A model generated the notes under the pieces. It was not told the origin of the DNA. It did not search any database and saw only the letters and a list, made by a program, of their open reading frames with translations. Of a stretch of 64,000 nucleotides of DNA, positions 10,701 to 23,567 are shown in pieces. Numbering within the stretch: the stretch's first letter is position 1; each line of letters begins with the position of its first letter. The stretch is from Dolomedes plantarius. Its lineage: Eukaryota > Arthropoda > Arachnida > Araneae > Dolomedidae. The stretch lies in contig OU015499.1 of the NCBI GenBank assembly GCA_907164885.2, positions 160,205,489 to 160,269,488 on the forward strand, written 5' to 3'. Both the position numbers and the translations under genes were made by a program.

Positions 10701-12186
10701 AATCCACATTTAATAGAGGGCAGACATTTAAATATTTTCTTTGACTTAAGGGAGAGCAAATAAATGTGTTAAAGAACATTTCGCCGAAAAATCAAACTCT
10801 CCAGTTAAACATGGCCACATATCTAGATTGAGTAGCATAATAATGTAATTATTTAATGTAATGAAATGTGATTATTATGTACTTGTAATAAATTATGTTT
10901 TAAAATTTGATTGTTTAGCATCTTTTGCGTTCAAATACTTTTGAAGAATATCATCGCACAAAAAATGTTACATAATATTTAAAAAATTATAAATTGTACG
11001 TAAATGATTTCCTGTTTTTAATTAGAGTTCCATTATTGTTTACGAAATTGTTTGCCACACTGAAAGTAGGACTACAAAGTGTTTATTCATAATTAAATAT
11101 TAAAATAGAAATGCTATGACAAGCAGGTATTTATATTAAGTGCTACGCAAAACACAAAAACGAGAAAGAGTGTTGCTGACATAAATCAGCAAACCTTTTT
11201 CTTTGCTGTTTTGTTACTGGGAAATAAAAATATGCACATGCATGCTTCTGGTAGTAATTAAAGTTATTGGTGGGATATTTATCGCCAAACCAGAGATAAA
11301 TCTGAAATGTACAAAAGCATTCGCACTTGGAGAAATTTAGCCAACTCTCCAAGAATTTCCAAGAGTTCAGTAAATACCTATATTTATTATTTTTAATCAC
11401 ATAAGTACATATCAACAATTGAAAAAAATATAAAGAGAGTAACTCAAACTATCTATGAATTTTGTGAAAAAGAATTTACGCATTTTGTTTTTTACAATAC
11501 AAAGTGAACAGTCTTCACCTCCTCTCAAACGTTTCGAAAATTCAGAGCGAAAATTCTCGGCCTCTTCTTTTATTGAAAAGGGCAAACGTAAAACTACTTT
11601 ATCAACAATGCTTCTAGTTCAATCAATGGACAAATTCTAATCAAATGGGAGAGGAATTGGGCTAGCGAAGTAACCTCCCCCCTTCCCCATGCCCCCGAAA
11701 AGATAACAGGAAAGAAGAGAAAAACTTCGTGAACCGAAAACTAGTATACTCTGTGAACCTCATAAGTTGGTAGCAGATAACAGTGATTAATCTTCTGTAG
11801 CTATCTTTAATTATTTGTTGGTTTAATGGCAACAGTATCTATCAAGCGCGTAGTATGTTGCTTTTTGCATTGAACGGCTACAGATATTCAATTGAATTCA
11901 ATTCAACGGCTACAGATGTTATAGCTTCATGACTTTGCTTATTGTGTTCGATTCTCTGTAATCTAAATAATTAAAAGAGAAAAACCGTTGGTGAAAAAAT
12001 TTTCCACCTTTTAGAATGGATCATGTACTGAAATAACGTTGATCCAGGTGCAAGAAAAATAAACAAACAGTATTGAAGTAAGTTTAATTTTTACGTTATT
12101 ATTTCTTTATTGTATGGCAGAACTGTTTTGTTAAGATGTTGAAAATGATATATTTAATTTCTACATTTTTTTTTTTTTTTTTTTTT
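10701..12186. other. AT-rich stretch, no gene seen
   Basis: I find no coding or transposon signature apart from short open frames (11143-11418 minus, 11455-11640 plus) without motifs, and a poly-T run at 12167-12186. Confidence 0.5.
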
Positions 12187-12636
12187 AACGCTCATCGGTT
12201 TCAAGAGACAGATATAATTTTTGAGCCGGGTTCGACGTGCAGTTTTATCTGCTCCAACAATGTTTTAGCACTCCTGTTCGGAAACCACCAAACACCCATT
12301 GTTGAGGTAATACCCGGCCAGCATTGTTTTTATGTTTTGTAAACAAACTCTCGTCAATCTCAACAATACGCCCCTCTCCACCAATTTACCTTCATTTTTC
12401 TGTTCTTCCCTCATATAATTATTCCAGTCGACTGTTGTGTTTGGCACCATTTTTAATTGTTTCTCACACCAAGATACTGAGGTTAGTTCCTTGCACCAGC
12501 AGTACAAAAAGCGAACGATTGTCACAAATGGCAGTCTGCTATGAGAAAACCATGTACAAATGTGTAAAAACGTCAGACTGGTAGGCTTAATTTCAAACAT
12601 CACACTGAAAAACTTTATACACTTCAATAATAGCAA
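12187..12636 (-). pseudogene. Merlin/IS1595-like (ISXO2-type) transposase relic
   Basis: The minus-strand frame contains TWFSHSRLPFVTIVRFLYCW, then CKELTSVSWCEKQL, then TTVDWNNYMREE, and further on [18 protein letters not shown] and EPGSKIISVS. This order (GTWF...SKL...I..F.Y.W; DWNN; a degenerate VEIDES block; AGR.L.Q.WV.GG; PG..I.SD) is that of the DDE_Tnp_IS1595 domain found in Merlin transposons. The first catalytic block is degraded (VERGVLLRL where VEIDESLF is expected). The N-terminal zinc-ribbon and the element ends are not visible. Confidence 0.65.
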
Positions 12637-12639
12637 AAC

Positions 12640-15600
12640 AAAACATGATGGTAAAATAGATATTGTCAGTGATTCATTATTTAGTGAGAATCATTTGTGT
12701 TTACGTTTTGAATGTGCTGTGTTTGCATTTAGAATTGAAATATAAATAAATAGGTGGCCTTCGTTTAATGCGAAAGTACCAAAAAAATTATGACAATAGT
12801 ATCACAGGCTAATTTTTAGAACAAAAATTTAAATTTAAAATATTTCCAAAGTATCAAAATCAATTTATAAAAGTAATAATCCTGATATGAATAACCAAGG
12901 GAAAGTTCTGATCTCCCTGATTGTATTCCTTGAAAAGAAAGAAAATAAAAATGTTTTAAAAAGAATTCAGAAGATTTTTCATTCGCTGAACTTATAATTT
13001 GTTATCTGAAGGTAATTTCAAATGTCATTGGCTAAAAACATCTTAATTATCGTCATTCAGATTCTATTTGTTAAAACTGAAAAAAAACCAAGTGACATTT
13101 CTAAGATATTATCACTGACATTTGGTGATGTAAGCGTGAAGCTTAGTTGAATCAGGATTGCAGAGTATTAAGCCATTAATCTGAATAATAAAACATTTAT
13201 TATAAAGATTACAACCCAATTGTAGAAGAACATAAATAAAGGAACCACTTATGTAATCACCAAATTCGAGGCTATAAAAACATTTAGCATTTCCCACTAT
13301 TCATGTGTTTGGGGGGTTTCTTAATTTCACTCCGTGGTTAAAATATAATAAAATTGTTAAAACATCAAGCCTTATCAAAGTCAACAAACCACCATTTATG
13401 TGCTTTAAATTTTTAAAAATTACAATGAAATTTCTATGCACTGTTAATTTCATGCAAAACTTACAGATAAATCTATTTAAATAATCAAATTTTCCACATT
13501 AATTATGAATTGGTACTAAATTAGAACTTTTTATTTATGGTGGCATTTGAAACTATTTTTTATATTATGTTTTTTGTTTTTGTATTCATTCAGTATTAAC
13601 TTTTTTTGATGACAAGATTTAATAAATAACATTCATGCGATCTTTCATTGCAATAAAGTTAACAGCAACAGCATTATATGTAATACTCCTAAATATTCAT
13701 AATTTTAGGTACATCATTCATTATAATATGATTGTTTAAAGTTTTAAATCAATGTATTTCAAAGCAAATGATTTAAAAATAGTACTTGATATTTAAAATT
13801 GAAATTCTTATTAAGACAGAAACACATTATTTAACATTTTATAACTGTATGCAATTAATATGTTTGATATAAAAATGGTTAATTCTCTCTACACCATGCA
13901 TTCTAAAGATTTCTTCAGAAGAAACATTTCAAAATTTATAAAATGTGTTTAAACTGATATTTATGACAGCCTTGATATGGTTTTTCAAATTTTTGTATTG
14001 TAAATATTATACTTGGGTCAGCTTAGAGCTAGATTTTAACTGTCTGCTCTGTTATGTGAATATTCTTTAATACTCAATAGATTATTTTGTGCTGGTAAAA
14101 TTTATAACTGTGTTCTTGCTGTTCATGTCTAGGGTAATATTTTAATATATATATTTTAGTCCTTAAGATCAGTGTTAGACAAACTGATGTTTTGTTGTAT
14201 TAAGATTTATGTATCCTATCCCCTCCTAGGGATAAAAAGTATTTAATGAATAGAAAGTAACTGTAGTAAAAGTGTCAAATATATATTTTCGAAAAAATTC
14301 TGTTGCTCTTTATTTTTTTCACTGCTCTAGAAATGTGTTGTATAACAGTCCTGTGATGGAATATCCATGAAATGAATTATATTTCTAGATGGAAAAAATT
14401 TAAAAAAGCATTAGAGGATTTTATATTAAAAATTTATATAAATGATCTACCATTTATGTAAAAGGTAACTTTGCCCCAAATGTGAAAATATAGGCTGGTA
14501 AGTTTGCATGAGGGAAATTTGCTTAAACATTCTGTATAAGTTCTTTTATGAAAACAATTTGAAAATAATATCTCAATAAAAGTCTATGATTTACCAGTAG
14601 ATTTTTCTTTCCTTTGCAGTCATTTTGATAGCTTAACATTTCATGTTGAAGTTTATTGCTCAATATCTGTTTCGTTGTCAGTTAGTTACATATAACTTTG
14701 TTTTAAACATTATAGAAACCTTTAAAAAAAATTTTTTTGGAAGATTTTATGTGACTTCTACATTTTAATATTTAAAAATTTGAAAATTTCTATGTTAACT
14801 CAATATATGAAGTTAACAGAGTATAACAATAAATTACTTTGCTGAAACTGGAAAATTTGACATCCGAGTTCTTGTCGTTCATGCTTTTGATCAAGGCCAA
14901 CCTTAGTCCTTGTGGCCCCCAATTGCAGAAATTTTGGTGGGGTCTTCTAAAATTCTAATAAACTATAAAAGAAAAACATTTCATGTGAAGTATGAAAGAG
15001 AATAATTAGGAAGGTGGTCATATTTCCTTTTTTATGTACATTTATAAGAAAAGAAAACTAAGAAATAGCTAGACTACTTATATTTTATTCACAGATCAAA
15101 ATTATTTACAATCAAATTGTGCTAGATTTTTTATTTGCAAGATCATTTACAAATTGACTTAATTTTTATTTCCTAGTTTCTACATGCTCTATAGACAGTA
15201 TTGCCTGGCTGTTGAGTCTCTCCTGCGATATTGTTGATCTCAGGTATGTTTTAAATGACATTTATAGAGAAAAGCTTAGTTTTTCCAGTTCTATAGTTAT
15301 ATGAATGGTTAAAAATATCCTTAAAGATATATATATACATTTCAAAAGCCAGTGGCTGTTATTTGTAGCAATTGTAGAATTTAATAGGGTTCCCGAAACA
15401 GTAGGTTTTAATACTTCCATTTCTTCTATGTCTACATCTTTTATAGACATCATTTGGTCATTAGTCTGAATTATTTTTCCATCTGTCAAAACAATTTGAA
15501 TTTCCGATACATATTTTCGATGTTTGTGCAGTAGAATTGTCTGGAATAAACTTCCCTAGCCTGTCTTGCTTTCTATGGTATTTATTAAAAACAATGTGCC

Positions 15601-16440
15601 TCAGACATTTCTTTCCAGTTATGTATTGGTTCATCCACATACTCATAATTGAATATCCTTTTTCATTTTTGTAAATGTGTTCCCTGAAATTCAGGAGTGA
15701 CTACTAAATAAGTCGCAAGCTCCGTGGCTCCAACTAAGACTTGTTCAAAACCTGGATGGGTATCTTTTATCAGGCATTCTAGAAGGTTTTTAAATGATCA
15801 CATTACTTTGTTTCAAACATATTTTAAATATATCTTCGTGTTTGGCTCTGTGCTTGCTCGGGTCCAGTTACATCTAATTCAAGTCCAATTCAATCAAAGT
15901 AGCCCTGCCTTTGATAATTCATTCTTTACATATTTTCTATCCCTTTATGCATAGTATTCCTAAGGCTGTCTTATGATTACTCATATCGTTTTAATTCTGT
16001 GGTGGACTGTTGTGAGTTTGGTTTCACAGACTTCTTAAAATTTTATAAAGAGAACACTTGACTAGTTGCCAAAATCTGTAGTTTTGATTTAGACATGTAA
16101 ATCTTTTCATCAGAAAATTTGTGGGTATTTTGTATACTGCAAGGCATATAAATATGTTTTACTTGCATAGCAGTGAAAATGCAGGGGAAGATAATTGTTC
16201 TTTACTTGCTGCAAGAATAAGCAATAACTTTTTAGCCTGAAAAAACTTTATGACCTAGCCACCGTATTTCTTTGTACTTTGAATACAAGGATTTCTGATT
16301 CACCAAGTCTGTTGTTAGAAGAGATGTCTGAAGTACAATATTCGTACTGCCTGACCGAGACATATTCTATATGGCACCCAAAGCCAAAGCGGAGATTGGC
16401 ACCACAGGCCTTGGTCCACATTGGGACTGTTGTGCCTTGA
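12640..16440. other. AT-rich stretch, no gene seen
   Basis: Mostly homopolymer-rich intergenic sequence. The minus strand between 15262 and about 15790 gives a fairly long broken reading (including GFEQVLVGATELATYLV and MTDGKIIQTNDQMMSIKDVD) that looks like an old coding fragment of unknown origin. A possible decayed TIR pair is not convincing. Confidence 0.4.
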
Positions 16441-16559
16441 TTTAGTTAGATAATGATTAAACAATAGAATAATTATTCTAGTCTAAATTTATTTTATGAA
16501 ATAAAAATTACAATACATTTACAACTTATTAGCATAGAAAACTAATGAATTTACCTGGA

Positions 16560-17290
16560 ATTTACGATACAACTTTTCTTCTATTAACAGCCTTAAAATC
16601 ATCAATAATTGTGGGAAAGACCAATTTTGAAGCAACGTATCATTCAATTGACAATATTACAAGGGAAGACAACCTTTCTTCATACATGGTGGATCTCAAA
16701 TAGGTTTTGATTAACTTTGAGAACAATTGTTCAGCACTAGCTACAGATACTGGAATAGTCAAGATAATTATAACCACAAAGATTTTTGGATAAACATGGT
16801 CAATACTGTTCTCAATCATGTACTTTAGATTGGCACAAACTTTTAAGTCTGTAGATATAGTTCTTCTAAACATCTTCAGTTCTTGATAAAGTTTTTCTGC
16901 TAGTATAACAGAGTATAATTTTCCCTCCCTTCACACAGTAAAAACTTCCTGAAGTTGCTGGCAACTATTTTTCTATTCTTCAGGTTTTTCCTTTACTGAT
17001 TTATGTCATAAATAAACCTAAAATTTTGTTCATATTTGTTCAGCTCAAAACACTGAAGTACAGTCCTGTGAAATGTCAATAATCATAAAAAAGACTCTGT
17101 TTTGAACATATCTTTTGAATTTTCACTCCTGTCATCTGGTTTTTTTGTACTGAAAAAATGTTTTATTTCTTCCTCCTCTGAATTTCTTTAAATTCTTTTA
17201 AAACATTAAGTACTTCATCAATTTCATTTGCTGTGATCATTGCTGGCACCATCCCACTGTTTCTGCACTCTGCTATCCAATTGATAAACT
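16560..17290 (-). pseudogene. ZMYM1-like hAT transposase C-terminal relic
   Basis: The minus-strand frame 16873-16640 ends in VASAEQLFSKLIKTYLRSTM and LSSLVILSIE, the hAT dimerisation region seen also near 3240-3345 and 28790-28915. Upstream on the same strand, frame-shifted traces (KIVASNFRKFLLCEGRENYT, FIKN) extend to about 17290. No intact ends. It is more diverged from the two plus-strand copies than they are from each other. Confidence 0.65.
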
Positions 17291-17312
17291 GTACGAAGTG
17301 TTTTATAGTAGA

Positions 17313-17369
17313 AAGCAGCTCTAAAAAAGCTATAAATCTAAATTATTTATAGCTTTTTTAGAGCTGCTT
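17313..17369. repeat. Perfect 25-bp hairpin
   Basis: Arms 17313-17337 and 17345-17369 are perfect reverse complements (inner part GCTCTAAAAAAGCTATAAAT), with a 7-base loop. It sits five bases before a second hairpin. Confidence 0.9.
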
Positions 17370-17374
17370 CCATC

Positions 17375-17427
17375 TTAAAACTTTCACTTTCTTGAATATC
17401 CATCTCTCAAGAAAGTGAAAGTTTTAA
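17375..17427. repeat. Perfect 21-bp hairpin
   Basis: Arms 17375-17395 and 17407-17427 are perfect reverse complements (core AAAACTTTCACTTTCTTGA) around an 11-base loop. The right arm is also the left part of the 0.4-kb repeat starting at 17395; the other copy of that repeat (19914) lacks the left arm, so the hairpin formed locally. Confidence 0.9.
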
Positions 17428-17760
17428 AAATTATTGACAAATGAGTAGGACGTGCTGGAACCAGGATATATAAAATTGTTTGCAATGTTTTATAGAAATG
17501 CCAAAATCCAAAAGCATAATTTTTTAGAAAAATTGAATTTTAGTTAAAAATCCTTATATACATGTAAACACAGACACCCCCCCCCAAAAAAAAATAATAA
17601 TAAAAAAAAAATTGGTAATATAAAATGTAAAATATCATATACCGATATTTTTAAAATATAGAAATAGATAAAAAAAAATACCAATGTTTTTCAAAAATTT
17701 CTTTGATTATCTGACACTTTAAATTAGAAGAAATCACCAAGCACTCCCACTTGAATTTTT
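17395..17760. repeat. 0.4-kb dispersed repeat, copy 1
   Basis: Direct repeat of 19914-20330: same order of GAATATCCATC, CAAGAAAGTGAAAGTTTT, GGAACCAGGATATATAAAAT and AGCACTCCCA, with scattered differences and small indels. No coding capacity. It contains a C-run (17576-17584) followed by an A-run. Confidence 0.85.
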
Positions 17761-19913
17761 TTTTTTTTTCTGAAAAAAAAAGATATAATCCATGTCTTCT
17801 CTTGGCCATAGCTTACTTATGAAGTTAATTTTTGCCAATATATCATACCATGCTACTACTAAAATGAGGAATTCATATTAAAATTTAATTCATTAACATT
17901 TAAAAGCATTTTCTTTCACTCTCAGATGTCATTTACACTCATAACAAAAATATGCATGTAAATATATCCTTTCATTCATTGAAAGAAAAAGCCCTAGATT
18001 CTGTTATTTCGCCTCTATGTAGAGTCACCACTGACAGGAGGCTTCCAAGATGTTAAAAACCAAGGGGGGGGGGGGGAAGTAATAATTTCTTGGGAAATCA
18101 GATAATTCTGAATTATGTATAGTTCTTCCTTGAAAATCGAACATGTCCTAAGCATTGTAATTGAAAATGGGCAGAATGAGTTCTTTGTATTCATAGGCAT
18201 ATATGCAGTGGTGTTCACAGCTTAAATAATACAAATTTATATTGGCATATTCATGGTGTCATGTGGCATTTATTTTTCATCACATTTTACCCCTTTTATA
18301 TTTTGTGATCTACTTTTAAGTGATTATTTTGTTGAGAAACCTGAAAAATAGTCTGCACCCTCTGAATTTTATAAAATCTTTTAAAGAAAACTTGAAGTTT
18401 TTTGACAAAGTTAATGAAATTTGAATAAAATTACTTTAAATCTTCTCTCTCTTGTACTCTGTAATCCAATCACAAATGTTATAGATTGTAACTCTCTACC
18501 TCAAGAAATGGGTTTTGAAAGATCCAAATGCTCCTAATCCAAACCCTATACCCCAGATATTTTGAGTTTTCTGATTTTTTGCATTCTGGTATAAGCTCAA
18601 CAATCCGTTATTGTTGACTGCCTTATACCAGTGTGTAAATATTTGATACTCCAATGGGATTTATGTAAAAGAATTTTGGCGTAGAATTTGTTTTGAAAAT
18701 AACTATAACTTGTTTGTTAGGCAGTATCTTTTTCTTTTTGTCACATTTGATGGAAATAAAGACAATAAATGTTTTGCTATTATCCTCACCTGAGCTTATG
18801 TGTACAAAATACAGAAAAAATATTTTTTCATATCCCAGGGAACAAAAATAGTTTGATGGAAAGTGATTTATAAAAAGACCATAACAATGTTTGTATATGA
18901 ACTATACAGTTTAAATTTCATCATGTAGGAAATTTTATATGACTATAGATTATGTTTTTTTATTTACTTATCCCTAAAAAAATTTAATTTGTGGGAGTAT
19001 TACTGTTTTGTATACTATGTACATATGTTTCTTTAATCACTGTTTTGTTAAATATGGTATTACACTTTTACAGTTTCTCTCAGTGCATGTGACATTTATG
19101 ACTGAAGAATAAAATATTTCATAGTCTATCATGAAAAGTGATTTATTGCTTTTTTTATCTCATTGTTTATGAGGAGGATGGTGTGATTTTCTCTAACCAA
19201 GAAGTGTTATAATAGGTATAGCTTAATCTTCATCTGATTTCATGTAGCGCTGAACTGTATTGTAGAGCTCTGACCTAAATATTTCCAGTCTATTAGGAAA
19301 TCATTTGACTTGATACAAAAAATGAAAAATGTTATGAGATTACCTTATACTGTAAGAACAGATTGGTTTTCCAATATTCTCTGAATCACACTATCATTTT
19401 ATTTATTTTATTATCCAGTAGAAAGGTAATTCAAGGTAATCAATCTAATTCTAATTATTATTAGTTTTTAATTTTATCTCAGCTTTTTTAGATTTATAGT
19501 AAAACGTTTTTATTATCAACAAGTTTAGACAGAATTTAAAAGATAATATAAGTCAATTCACATTTTTGGTCCCAGTGTATAGGTATAGATCATTTTTATA
19601 ATACATTTTTATAGAAATATATCATTTATTTTTTGTACATTTATTGCGTAGTAATAAGTCCCCCTTTGTGCTTACATAGCTGGCTTAGTGGATGTATGCA
19701 ATTAAGAATTGGAAAAATGTTTACGGTTCTTATCAACCAATCTCAAAGAATGTCATAAATCTCTAGCATTACTCTTTAGTCACAGACTTTCTGAAGGACT
19801 CTTTGGCCCAACATCCATGTGAATACAGTAGAAAATAAAGACTTTTATCCTTGGAAATGCATAAATGAGTATTTATAACAATAAAATTTAATATAAAAGC
19901 TTGCGTAACCATT
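17761..19913. other. AT-rich stretch, no gene seen
   Basis: Only homopolymer runs (for example a G run at 18065-18076) and short open frames without motifs. Nothing assigned. Confidence 0.5.
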
Positions 19914-20330
19914 GAATATCCATCCCTCAAGAAAGTGAAAGTTTTAAAAATTCATGACAAATGAGGAAGACGTGCCGGAACCAGGATATATAAAATTGTT
20001 TGCAACGTTTTATAGAAATGCCAAAAGCATAATTTTTTAGAAAAATTGAGCTTTAGTTAAAAATCCTTACATGAATTTAAACACATACACCACCCCCGAA
20101 AAATATAATAAATTCTTAAAAAATTGATAAAATAAAATGTAAAAATCAGCAAAATATCATATACCGATATTTTTGAAATATAGAAATATCTTAAAAAAAT
20201 ACCAATTTTTAAAAAAAATTTCTTTGATTATCTGACATTTTAAATTAGCAGAAATCACCCAGCACTCCCAGTTGAAAACCTTTTTTTTTTATTCTGAAAA
20301 AAAAAATTCAATGGGGGAAAAGATATTTTA
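19914..20330. repeat. 0.4-kb dispersed repeat, copy 2
   Basis: Partner of 17395-17760 in the same orientation, about 2.5 kb away. Both copies end near a run of T/A (20281-20307), which may be a decayed tail of a non-coding retroposon or simply slippage. Confidence 0.85.
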
Positions 20331-22050
20331 AATGTACAAATAATGCGGAAAAGCAATATCTATCAATGCATTAATTATTTATTACGTATCGGTAAAGACA
20401 TTTCGATACGAAAAAATACCGTTCATAAACAAACCCCCTCTGCACGTCTGAAACGAGCAAGTACGGTTACCTTAAAGACTGAGGTCACCGCGATGAAATT
20501 TTTATTGCCACACTTCACGCATCGGTACGAGTATCGTACTTCAGCCGAAATTTTAGTAAGACCGATATATAATGTAATTATTTTTGTACTGAAGTGTGTA
20601 TATGTAATTTCTTTTCCTGTGACGGCTGTGAAATTGTTTCTTTACTATAATACCGAGCTGTGTCCAATCAGTATGTGACAGGTTGAGATTCAAGTCACTC
20701 CCCACATTCATTCGGCATATTTTATTTACAATCCGGAGAGCACAAAAAAAAAATTACAAAATATATTGCGAGAAAACTAACACGGGTAAAACTTCTTTAA
20801 GCAGTTCTGAATTAACATTTCTGTGAAACTTTGAAATTGTTCTCACAAGTAATTTTTAAGGAGTATCACATCGAAACTGTGTGGATTTATTTTGTTTAGA
20901 ATTTTTATTCCGTGTTTACGATCTCGTAATACAATATTTAAAAGGTGATGGTCTGGAGAAGACCGTATCAGCCGTGTATTCCTGAGGTGTATCTCATAGA
21001 CTACAAGAGGTCCACAGATAACTGTTTTGAAATGTTTGATGCACATTCTGGAAAGAATCGCATAAAAGCCCTATTGCACAGCAAATGAACGGAAAGAAAT
21101 TTGATGAATTTAGACTATTGTAAATTCTAATGCATTATATACATAACATAGATTAAAATGTGGAGACAGTGTGGTGAAAATTATCTGTAGCCACCAAACT
21201 ACAATCGAAAGAATTATGCCTAACCAAACCCATAAGCCAGGTATTCTGTGTTTTTTCCTGTTATAATTTTACATATTTTATTAGTTTTATAAACTTTTGA
21301 ATCTTTTGGTAACCAAGGTTTTTCATCAGATGTTAATCCCTGGAATTTCTCGGAGCATTAGACTTAACAATTTACGATGAAATTATGATTTACAGACGAC
21401 TGAAAGGAATATAAAGGAGAAAATATTAATATTGCTTGTCCATTATTAATCGGGTCCATAGCAGTAGTTTTGTAGAGAGTCCTACAAACCGAAACATACC
21501 AAATCTCAGCACGTCATTATGATCTACCAGGGCAAAAGAATGACGATAGCTAAGGAACCTGGTGCCCTAATTACAATAAATTTAAAATGATCAGTAATTT
21601 AATTAGACGAACATAATTTAGAACATCTTAGTTTACAGATATATCATTTCTTAGCACAAACTTTTATATATTGCTATTAATTTCACGTGAAAAATACGAA
21701 AAGGGAGGAATGGTACAGTGTTAAACTTTTACACGCCGCACTAAGATCGAACGATAACACAAACTGTTTATTGATAAGAATCACATTAAAACTCAAACAA
21801 GAACTATGTGTAAATTAAAATAATTTCATAAAATATGATTACCGACATTTAAATTCAAATCTCAATTTTTTAGTAGTTGTAATTAAATTTCTAAACGTTA
21901 TTCAGAAATATCACAAGCAGAAAAATAGCCGGATATAGGAGAAAAATAGCGAGCACAAGATATGTGTTTCTGGTCGTCTGAAAGATTCAGAGCAATGTGC
22001 GCGAGGTCCAGGAACAGAGTGGATTTTCGGTTTCATGCGAAGGAAACAAA
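20331..22050. other. No gene recognised
   Basis: One 111-residue open frame (20343-20678, plus) has a basic N-terminal half and a hydrophobic C-terminal half (NVIIFVLKCVYVISFPVTAV). It has no motif I know, no flanking splice or promoter context, and I do not call it a gene. The rest is AT-rich. Confidence 0.4.
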
Positions 22051-22055
22051 CTTCG

Positions 22056-22750
22056 TTACTTCTCTCCGAAAATTGAGGTATGATTGCTCTGCTGTTGTAC
22101 CTTTGTGCAAATGTAAATGCAAAATTTATCCAGCAGTGACAGCCATGTTTTGACCATTGTTAAATAGATTCCAGTACCATTTTTTGCTTCTAAACATAAT
22201 GTCAATATGATCCAAGAAGTCTTGTCTCGCAAATCCGCACCTCCCATTCCCTCACTATAAGTTTTTATCAGATGTGGCTGAGAAACATCAGTTCTTTTTT
22301 GTGCTGGACAGAATCGCTTGGTTTTACTGATAGGCTCGTGTGTCAAATAATTAGGTGCTATAGTTTCAACAGTACTGTCTTTCCAGCGGGAAATGGAATA
22401 TTCACCGTCACTTCAGTACCAAAAATTTCCTTTTTGCCATTTTGAGGCTTTATTTGGTGATCTGGGAGGACATCTTCCTGTCCAAATTTCCGGTATCGTG
22501 CCAATTCCTTTGAAACCTTTTTCAGACAACTCAGTAAAGAGCGTATGTAATGAGAGTTGTCAAAGAAAATGTCATGCTCTTCTGTATTTTCAACACTGGA
22601 TAGACGCTCTCACATAACTCGAGATCGAACTCACATGACTCAAGAGGATCCAAGATATTTGATAAATGGAATAGATATTCTATTGGTCTGAACTTGTGAA
22701 ATATTTCGACTGAAGCTAAGGTAACCAACTTAGGAAGCATTTCAGAAATA
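22056..22750 (-). pseudogene. piggyBac-like transposase relic
   Basis: The minus-strand frame 22346-22056 contains QPHLIKTYSEGMGGADLRDK, the conserved stretch around the third catalytic Asp of piggyBac-derived transposases (usually MGGVDLLD or similar). It follows FCPAQKRTDVS and leads into WIILTLCLEAKNGTGIYLTM, comparable to the 'Y....RGKKWW' segment. The upstream minus-strand frame 22740-22531 (MLPKLVTLASVEIFHKFRPI) may be part of the same relic. No ends or TTAA duplications are evident. Confidence 0.6.
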
Positions 22751-22932
22751 TTCTCAATGCTTTCAATTTTTAGGATTTATTTAAAACTTTCATTTTTTCC
22801 AACAATGTTGGATATTTTTCTCTTTTGAGTTAAGTTTTCGCTTCAAATTCGGTCTTCGCTTTGAAGTTGAAGTTACTTCAGGATCAAATCCGTCTTTATT
22901 AGATATTCCATTAGCATCTATTTTTGTAGATA

Positions 22933-23119
22933 CAGTTGGCTCTCTGTTTAACGACTTTCAAGGGACCGTGAAAAATCGTCCTGAAGTAGAGATCGCTTTT
23001 AAACAGAATTTGTGAAAAAGTAACATTTCCTATAACGTCGGAGAGGCCGGGACTGGGAAATATCGTCTTTAAATAGAGATCGTCGTTAAGTAGAACGTCG
23101 TTAAACAGAGAGCTAACTG
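22933..23119. mobile_element. Pogo/Tigger-like MITE with TA duplication
   Basis: CAGTTGGCTCTCTGTTTAAC at the left is inverted at the right (GTTAAACAGAGAGCTAACTG ending at 23119). TA flanks both sides (22931-22932, 23120-23121). The interior has CAAGGGACCG and a GGGACTGGGAAATA stretch, an arrangement shared with the MITEs near 48 kb, which suggests a common parent family. Confidence 0.8.
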
Positions 23120-23450
23120 TAGTATCAACATTTAATCCTTTTTGTCATAACTTATGTTCTACCAACAAAGTAATCGTTTTTAATTACTCACATTTATAAA
23201 ACCATTTGATAAATTTTGAATTTTATATGAATTTTTGAATTAGTTTCCCCTAGACACTATTTATTTTATTAACGTAACCTCGATGCCAAAAAATCAATTC
23301 ATACTTTCGTTCTTATAAATCGACTTAATAATTTGTAAAGAGTAATGCGAATAGTATTTTTCTCCGAACTTTGATGTTCCATTTATGGAACATTGGCGTT
23401 CAAAATGTTTATATATATATATAATTCAATTTTTTTTCTCCTGTCTTTAC

Positions 23451-23452
23451 AG
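23451..23452 (+). promoter_or_regulatory. Candidate splice acceptor before the zinc-finger exon
   Basis: A pyrimidine-rich run (TTTTTTTTCTCCTGTCTTTA) ends in CAG, giving an AG at 23451-23452. It lies 115 bases before the chosen ATG. If used, the exon begins with GTGCTCGG and the in-frame ATG at 23385 is intronic. The upstream exon was not located. Confidence 0.55.
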
Positions 23453-23567
23453 GTGCTCGGTACAGAGTGTACGATGCTATACTAGAATATTTGAGGTGTC
23501 CAAAGTTTTCACGTTCAACTTATTGCTAGCAGTTAGTTTTCTCATCATCGTGTACATCATCGTCGCC

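Noticed and set aside
20343..20678. 111-codon frame with a hydrophobic C-terminal half
   Set aside because: Single exon without promoter, homologue-like motif or codon bias that I can see. Kept only as a note in the stretch description.
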